Source: an uncultured Phycisphaerales bacterium
GTDB taxonomy: Bacteria > Planctomycetota > Phycisphaerae > WQYP01
Direction: 5' to 3'
Assembly: GCA_937901265.1 (NCBI GenBank)
Contig: CALCHA010000103.1
Coordinates: 1-5,042 of the forward strand
Length of the DNA stretch: 5,042 nt
Below, in pieces: positions 1 through 5,042 of this stretch. The translations under genes and the position numbers were made by a program. The first letter of the stretch is position 1; every line of letters begins with the position of its first letter. Below the pieces are notes generated by a model. The model did not search any database. It had not been told where the DNA came from and worked only from the letters and a program-made list of their open reading frames with translations.

Positions 1-1449
<1,449 letters not shown>

Positions 1450-1452
1450 TCG

Positions 1453-1489
1453 CCCTCCCTTGCCTGCGGGCAGGCATCCGAAAGGAGGG
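1453..1489 (+). terminator. Nested hairpin just after ahcY
   Basis: The inner stem TGCCTGC/GCAGGCA (1461-1467 with 1470-1476) is perfect over 7 bp; allowing a 4-nt loop leaves 6 bp. An outer stem CCCTCC/GGAGGG (1453-1458 with 1484-1489) encloses it with an internal loop. It starts 3 bases after the ahcY stop. There is no T-run after it, so it may protect the 3' end of the mRNA or assist the stronger hairpin that follows rather than terminate alone. TGCCTGC-GCAGGCA palindromes of this kind recur in many uncultured bacterial genomes, so it could also be a dispersed repeat. Confidence 0.4.
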
Positions 1490-1519
1490 TCCACCCGCGC
1501 AAACCAGCCGACCAACCGA

Positions 1520-1556
1520 CCGGGCCGCCGATAAATCTCTTTTATCGGCGGCCCGG
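1520..1556. terminator. Perfect 16-bp stem, 5-nt loop hairpin
   Basis: CCGGGCCGCCGATAAA (1520-1535) is the exact reverse complement of 1541-1556, separated by the loop TCTCT. The stem has a GC-rich base and an AT-rich tip. It lies 71 bp after the ahcY stop and is the strongest small hairpin in the window. Position and strength suggest the end of the ahcY transcript. No T-tract follows, so a simple intrinsic terminator is not certain; a bidirectional barrier or a regulatory structure over the start region of the kinase gene is also possible. Confidence 0.55.
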
Positions 1557-1557
1557 C

Positions 1558-1563
1558 TACAAT
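1558..1563 (+). promoter_or_regulatory. Candidate -10 element TACAAT for the kinase gene
   Basis: TACAAT begins two bases after the end of the 16-bp hairpin and matches 5 of 6 bases of the housekeeping consensus TATAAT. No good -35 hexamer is seen at 16-18 bp; the expected position falls in the loop and right arm of the hairpin. If real, it would give a leader of roughly 110 bases before the ATG at 1687. Confidence 0.3.
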
Positions 1564-1686
1564 ATCCTTGCCTCTCGCCCGACCGCGGTTAAGAATACCC
1601 CAGGGCAGGGCATGGGTACGCCCTTCCCTTCCCGTCCGCCTCTCGGTCGTCTGAATGTCTTCTTCCTGTTTCTCGGAATTGTTTGC

Positions 1687-2955
1687 ATGACCATCGGCCA
1701 GCCGACCACCAAACAGGACACCATCGTCGGCCGCCTGGTCGTTGATCAGGGCCTGGCGACCAAGGATGACGTCCAGGACTGCCTGGCCATGCAGTCGGAG
1801 CTGGCCAAGGAGCAGAACCAGCGATCCCTCTCGGACCTGCTGGTCTCCAACGGCTGCATCACCCGGGCCCAGGCCGACCGCTTGCGGCGCACGGCGGAGG
1901 AACAGGGGGCGGCGCAGCAGATTCCCGGCTACAACATCCTCTCCAAGCTCGGTGCCGGGGCGATGGCGACCGTCTTCAAAGCGCGGCAGGTATCGCTCAA
2001 CCGCATCGTCGCCATCAAAGTCCTCCCCAAACGCATGTCCGATAACAAGGAATTCGTCGACCGCTTCTACAAAGAAGGACAGGCCGCCGCCCGGCTGAAC
2101 CACCCCAACATCGTGGCTGCCTTTGACGTCGGCGAGGCCAACGGCTTCCACTATTTCGTGATGGAGTACGTGGAAGGCGCAAGCGTCTATGAAAAGCTGG
2201 AAAAGGGGGAACGCTACAGCGAGAAGGAAGCCTTAAAGCTGGTGATTGAAACCTGCCGGGCGCTGGAACATGCCCACAAGGCGGGATTTGTGCACCGCGA
2301 CGTGAAGCCCAAAAACATCATGATCACCAAGGATGGGGTGGCCAAACTCGCGGATATGGGCCTGGCGCGGGAAACCAACGACGCCCAGGCGGCGCAGGCG
2401 GAGGCGGGCAAGGCCTATGGCACCCCCTACTACATTTCGCCCGAGCAGATTCGCGGCGAGATGAACGTCGACGGCCGGGCGGACCTGTATTCGCTGGGCG
2501 CCACGCTCTACCACATGGTCACCGGACGAGTGCCTTTCGACGCCCCGACGCCCTCCGCGGTGATGCACAAGCACCTGAAGGATGAGCTCGTCCCTGCGGA
2601 CCACCTGGTCAAGGATCTCTCGACGGGGGTCGGCGAGGTCATCGAAGTGGCGATGGCCAAGAACCGCGACAAGCGCTATCAGTCGGCCGAAGAGATGCTG
2701 GGGGACCTGGAGCGCGTGGCCCTCGGGGAGCCGCCGCTGGTCGCTCGCCGAAGCTACAACCTCGCATCGCTCAACAACATCGAGGCGACCGGGGCGGAGC
2801 TGGCTGAGGGGGAGATTCCCACGGCCAACGCAAACACGGTGGACATCGGGGGGCGGTCCATGGGCGAACGCTTGAGCGACCCGATCGTGCTGATGCTGGG
2901 CAGCGCGCTGCTGTTGAGCCTGCTGGTGATCCTGATGCTGCTGATGCGCAAATAA
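1687..2955 (+). CDS. Membrane-anchored Ser/Thr protein kinase with GspE-N-like N-terminus
   Basis: This is a Hanks-type kinase of 422 residues. Residues about 13-70 are helical and resemble the GspE/MshE N-terminal module, with GRLVVDQGLATKDDV followed by SLSDLLVSNGCITRAQ. The kinase domain runs about 82-345: glycine loop LGAGAMATV (88-96), K111 in VAIK, E130 of helix C, HRDVKPKN (203-210, catalytic D205), the metal-site D223 in ADMGLAR, and GTPYYISPE (245-253). The usual third loop glycine is Ala94, and DFG reads DMG; both changes are compatible with activity. A low-complexity linker leads to one hydrophobic helix at about 399-420 ending RK, giving a tail-anchored protein with a cytosolic kinase. 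Substrates cannot be told. Start: an in-frame ATG at 1612 would add 25 residues, including VFFLFLGIVC. I prefer 1687 because the protein then begins directly before the helical module, but neither start has a clear ribosome binding site. The stop is TAA. Confidence 0.9.
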   Translation: MTIGQPTTKQDTIVGRLVVDQGLATKDDVQDCLAMQSELAKEQNQRSLSDLLVSNGCITRAQADRLRRTAEEQGAAQQIPGYNILSKLGAGAMATVFKARQVSLNRIVAIKVLPKRMSDNKEFVDRFYKEGQAAARLNHPNIVAAFDVGEANGFHYFVMEYVEGASVYEKLEKGERYSEKEALKLVIETCRALEHAHKAGFVHRDVKPKNIMITKDGVAKLADMGLARETNDAQAAQAEAGKAYGTPYYISPEQIRGEMNVDGRADLYSLGATLYHMVTGRVPFDAPTPSAVMHKHLKDELVPADHLVKDLSTGVGEVIEVAMAKNRDKRYQSAEEMLGDLERVALGEPPLVARRSYNLASLNNIEATGAELAEGEIPTANANTVDIGGRSMGERLSDPIVLMLGSALLLSLLVILMLLMRK

Positions 2956-3010
2956 TCCGCCGGTGTCGTTCAATTTCCGGGCAGCGAATGCGCAGCGGCC
3001 GATTCCTCCC
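2956..3010. other. Spacer after the kinase; no clear terminator
   Basis: This is the first part of a 504-bp gene-free stretch. I see no strong stem followed by T residues, and no coding signal. The remainder of the gene-free stretch is described in the repeat entries that follow. Confidence 0.4.
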
Positions 3011-3060
3011 TCCCCCCACGTTCCCTCACGTTTTCTCACGTTTTCTCACGTTTTCTCACG
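3011..3060. repeat. 10-bp tandem repeat TTTTCTCACG
   Basis: Three perfect copies of TTTTCTCACG fill 3031-3060. Two decayed copies precede them in the same register: TTCCCTCACG at 3021-3030 and TCCCCCCACG at 3011-3020, all ending in CACG. The 10-bp period places each CACG on nearly the same face of the helix. It directly abuts the large palindrome that starts at 3061. It could be a slippage product or a phased protein-binding array. Confidence 0.8.
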
Positions 3061-3330
3061 GCTCAAGATTCCACACATCCCTATCCAGGAACAGAAACGT
3101 CCTCCGTCGATGATTCAGACCAGAACACGAAGTCACGAAGGGGACGAAGTTCACGAAGAGTCTGGCGGAGCTTGGCCACGTTTCACTCGAAACGTTCCGC
3201 TGCTGGAGGGATCGCTCCCCCCTGCTCGCGCCTTCGTGCCCTTGGTCGTCCCTTCGTTCCTTCGTGTTTTGGTCTGGATCCTCGAAGATGGATGTTTCCG
3301 GTCTTGAACCACGATGTGCGAATTTTGAGC
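3061..3330. mobile_element. About 270-bp imperfect palindrome, MITE-like, with CACGAAG runs
   Basis: The left arm (3061-3158) and the reverse complement of the right arm (3330-3232) align almost end to end with only a few single-base gaps and roughly 70-75% identity by eye. Shared blocks in order: GCTCAARATT at the tips, CACATC, GAAAC, ATYCAGACC, AACACGAAG, and further ACGAAG units ending in CACGAAG. The centre (about 3161-3230) is not part of the arms but carries its own 7-bp hairpin. No transposase is encoded. The layout fits a non-autonomous inverted-repeat element or a large REP-like structure. A clean target duplication is not visible; TCACG occurs at 3056-3060 and again at 3333-3337, but two bases separate the second copy from the element tip. 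Confidence 0.55.
3178..3195. repeat. Small hairpin at the centre of the palindrome
   Basis: ACGTTTC (3178-3184) and GAAACGT (3189-3195) form a perfect 7-bp stem around the loop ACTC. It sits near, but not exactly at, the symmetry centre of the larger element, so it is a separate structure at the apex. Confidence 0.6.
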
Positions 3331-3374
3331 CTTCACGGTTGCGTCTCCGAGGTTTACCCGAGCCAGCACTACAC

Positions 3375-3429
3375 CCAATCCGCCCCGCGTCGCCCATTTT
3401 TTCTTGAATTCTGTCCACTCCGCCCCGCG
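3375..3429. repeat. 15-nt direct repeat, 40 bp apart, upstream of the sigma factor gene
   Basis: CCAATCCGCCCCGCG (3375-3389) and CCACTCCGCCCCGCG (3415-3429) differ at one base and start exactly 40 bp apart, about four helical turns. Between them lies the AT-rich ATTTTTTCTTGAATTC (3396-3411), a plausible promoter region. The pair could be binding sites for the regulator of the downstream sigma gene, which in ECF systems is often the sigma factor itself. This is inference from position. Confidence 0.45.
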
Positions 3430-3447
3430 GCCGTCCGTTGACGGATG

Positions 3448-3456
3448 AAGAGGTGA
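3448..3456 (+). promoter_or_regulatory. Strong ribosome binding site of the sigma factor gene
   Basis: AAGAGGTGA is nearly the full complement of the 16S rRNA tail, and the ATG follows after only 3 bases (3460). It fixes the start of the sigma gene and shows that the 5' end of the gene, before the in-frame stop, carries intact translation signals. A small stem TCCGT/ACGGA (3434-3438 with 3441-3445) lies just upstream. Confidence 0.65.
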
Positions 3457-3459
3457 CCC

Positions 3460-5042
3460 ATGACTGATGCCGATGCGCTGCGCCGCTATGCCGACTCCGC
3501 CGACCCCGAGGCCTTCGCCGCGCTGGTGGGGGGGCATGTGGACCTGGTGTAGGGGGCGGCGTTGCGGCAGGTACGGGACCCGGGGCTGGCGGAAGATGTG
3601 GCGCAGGCGTTGTTCATTGTGTTGGCGCGCAAGGCGGGGCGAATCCGGCCGGGGCATGTGGCGGGGTGGCTGCTGCGGGCGGCGCATTATGCGAGCCGGG
3701 ATGCGCTGAAGCGCCAGCGGCGGCGGCGCTTTCACGAGGAGCGGGCGATGCGTCAGCAGTCAGCGGCCGACGACGATTCCCAGTGGGCCGAGCTGCGGCC
3801 GCACCTCGACGCGGCGCTGCTGCGGTTGCGCCCGCGCGATCGCACGGTGATCGCGCTGCGGTATCTGGAAGAGCGCTCGCCCGTCGACATGGCGGCTGCG
3901 CTGGGCATCAGTGAAGCCGCGGTGACCAAGCGCCTTCAGCGGGCGCTCGCGCGGTTGCGCCGGCGGCTGGCGCAGCCGCTGGGAGCCCTCTCGGCGGGCG
4001 GGCTGGCGCTGTTGCTGTCGCGGCATGCGGCGGCCAAGGCACCTGCGGCACTTTCGGCGAAGATTCTGAGGGGGTCGTCGGGTGTGGCGGGGACGATCGC
4101 TTCGGGGTCGATGCGGCTCATGGCGCTGGCCCAGGCGCCGGCGCTGGTGGCGGTGCTGGCGGCCACGGCGCTGCTCGCGGCAGGCATCGCCTTGGTGGCG
4201 GAAAGGACCTCTCCCGCATCTCCTCCGGCCGTCGCCGTGACCGCCACCCGTCCCGTCCCTGGCGTCGCCCGCGGCACATTGGTGGACGAATCCGGTCACC
4301 CCGTTCCCGACGCCCCTTACACGCTGTACCACACCGACACCTTCTTCCAGACGCGCGAATCCGACGGCCGCACCGCCGCCGACGGCACCTTCCCCCTGCC
4401 CGCGGATACCCACAGCCCGCTCCCCGCCGAGCACCTCATCGTCTTCGACCTCCCAGACCACGCCCTCGCCTGGTCCGACTTCAACCCGCGCGCGACGGGC
4501 CTTCTCGGCGGCCCGCAGCCCCTGCGGATCAGCCTCCATCCCGCGGCGGTCGTCGCCGGCACCGTGAAGAACCAGGACGGCGCGCCGGTGGCGGGCGCCG
4601 CAGTCGAACTGCAAATTGAGGAGCCCGGTTATGGCCGCCTGTTCCTCAACGCCGATGTCGGCGTTTCGCCGGTGACCGATGCCGCCGGCAACTTTCGCAT
4701 CGAGCGCATTCCCGACGACGCTCGCTGCCATCTCGCCGTCACCGCGGCCGGTTATGCCCCCTACTTCACCGAGTTTCATTACCGCGGCTACAGCCCGCCG
4801 ATCGCAGCAGGCACCACCGATGTCGCTGTCGCCCTCGCCCCCGGCGCCACGCTCATCGCGCAACTCACGCGCGGCGGCAAGCCGGTGGCCATGGCCGGAA
4901 TCCCCGTCGAATCCTGGCCCTCCCTCGGCGGCATGATCGTGCAGCGCGCCCGCACCGACGCCCGCGGCCAGGCCCGCTTCTCGCTCGCCCCCGGCACGTA
5001 CAGTGCGGCCGTCCAACTCCGCCCCGACCAGCCGGGCATCCT
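3460..5042 (+). pseudogene. ECF sigma factor with membrane helix and carboxypeptidase-regulatory-like domains; in-frame TAG; 3' end off window
   Basis: The frame encodes an extracytoplasmic-function sigma-70 factor. Sigma-2 covers about residues 12-95, with GGHVDLV, then a stop (TAG) at codon 31, then AALRQVRDPGLAEDVAQ and LFIVLARKAG. Sigma-4 covers about 118-170, with LRPRDRTVIALRYLEERS and the helix-turn-helix LGISEAAVTKRLQRALARL. A hydrophobic helix lies at about 226-247. Two full carboxypeptidase-regulatory-like beta-sandwich units (about 268-363 and 363-450, the second with TVKNQDGAPVAGA and TDAAGNFRIERI) and part of a third (from 462) follow. ECF factors with long extracytoplasmic C-termini are known in Planctomycetes. 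Only the single TAG breaks the frame; more than 490 codons after it are open, with no frameshift. The stop falls where I recall the family having Tyr (DLVY). It may be a recent nonsense mutation, a sequencing error in G-rich DNA, readthrough, or a split gene. Codons change from G-ending to C-ending at about 4200. Confidence 0.8.
3748..5042 (+). CDS. Possible internal product of the sigma gene: sigma-4, membrane helix, periplasmic domains (partial at 3' end)
   Basis: This is the first ATG after the in-frame stop in the same frame, and it has GAGGAG 6 bases upstream (3736-3741), a good Shine-Dalgarno match. A protein from here would lack sigma-2, and so the -10 recognition and main polymerase contact. 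It would keep the sigma-4 helix-turn-helix, the membrane helix and the beta-sandwich domains. It would be a membrane-bound DNA-binding protein, possibly a decoy or antagonist rather than a sigma factor. The Shine-Dalgarno may be accidental, because it also encodes the EE of FHEERAM. GTG codons at 3598, 3619 and 3658 are other in-frame starts, but I see no comparable site before them. The gene continues past the right edge. Confidence 0.4.
   Translation, partial: MRQQSAADDDSQWAELRPHLDAALLRLRPRDRTVIALRYLEERSPVDMAAALGISEAAVTKRLQRALARLRRRLAQPLGALSAGGLALLLSRHAAAKAPAALSAKILRGSSGVAGTIASGSMRLMALAQAPALVAVLAATALLAAGIALVAERTSPASPPAVAVTATRPVPGVARGTLVDESGHPVPDAPYTLYHTDTFFQTRESDGRTAADGTFPLPADTHSPLPAEHLIVFDLPDHALAWSDFNPRATGLLGGPQPLRISLHPAAVVAGTVKNQDGAPVAGAAVELQIEEPGYGRLFLNADVGVSPVTDAAGNFRIERIPDDARCHLAVTAAGYAPYFTEFHYRGYSPPIAAGTTDVAVALAPGATLIAQLTRGGKPVAMAGIPVESWPSLGGMIVQRARTDARGQARFSLAPGTYSAAVQLRPDQPGI

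Noticed and set aside
1612..1686. Longer kinase start with a possible N-terminal hydrophobic segment
   Set aside because: The 25 extra residues have only a short hydrophobic patch (VFFLFLGIVC) and precede the point where family-like sequence begins. Kept only as an alternative, since ribosome binding sites do not decide it.
3011..3060. CRISPR-like array
   Set aside because: The repeats are 10 bp and directly adjoining, with no spacers of unique sequence.
2963..3307. A 114-codon + strand frame in the repeat region after the kinase
   Set aside because: It translates the decamer array and the arm of the palindrome, has no ribosome binding site, and shows no protein-like pattern.
3056..3337. 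TCACG as a target-site duplication around the palindrome
   Set aside because: The right copy is two bases away from the element tip, and CACG is part of the adjacent decamer array anyway, so the match is weak.
3151..3735. A 194-codon - strand frame spanning the palindrome and the sigma gene start
   Set aside because: Half of it reads through the inverted-repeat element and the rest is antisense to sigma-2; no conserved motif.
3760..5016. A 418-codon open frame on the - strand across the sigma factor gene
   Set aside because: It is a mirror of a GC-rich + strand gene with clear sigma-4 and beta-sandwich motifs; its translation is rich in Arg, Gly and Ala and resembles no family I know.

Overview
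The window looks like chromosomal DNA from a GC-rich bacterium, most likely a planctomycete of the Phycisphaerae type. This is inferred from gene content only: a short-form S-adenosylhomocysteine hydrolase, a Ser/Thr kinase with a GspE-N-like front and a C-terminal membrane anchor, and an ECF sigma factor extended through a membrane helix into carboxypeptidase-regulatory-like domains. The intergenic repeats (CACGAAG runs, TTTGTCATT runs) also fit. All three protein-coding genes lie on the + strand and appear to be separate transcription units, because their spacers are long and full of repeats and hairpins.

Layout. 1-147: a pyrimidine-rich leader, a perfect 14-bp palindrome and three TTTGTCATT units just before the first start codon. 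148-1449: ahcY, complete, 433 codons. 1450-1686: a nested hairpin, then a perfect 16-bp stem with a 5-nt loop, followed directly by a TACAAT -10-like hexamer. 1687-2955: a protein kinase, complete, 422 codons. 2956-3459: no gene; it holds a 10-bp tandem repeat, a roughly 270-bp imperfect palindrome resembling a non-autonomous mobile element, a 15-nt direct repeat spaced exactly 40 bp apart, and a strong ribosome binding site. 3460-5042 (runs off the right edge): an ECF sigma factor gene whose reading frame is interrupted by one TAG at 3550-3552 and is otherwise open to the end of the window.

How they work together. AhcY belongs to the methyl cycle (SAH removal). The kinase and the sigma factor are both signalling proteins predicted to be membrane-attached, but nothing in the sequence links the three in one pathway. 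The most interesting part is the third gene. It is a sigma factor apparently tethered to the membrane and carrying extracytoplasmic beta-sandwich domains. It has an in-frame stop in the sigma-2 domain, a well-placed internal Shine-Dalgarno and ATG (3736-3750) that could produce a sigma-4-only membrane protein, and an abrupt switch from G-ending to C-ending codons at about 4200, just after the membrane helix.
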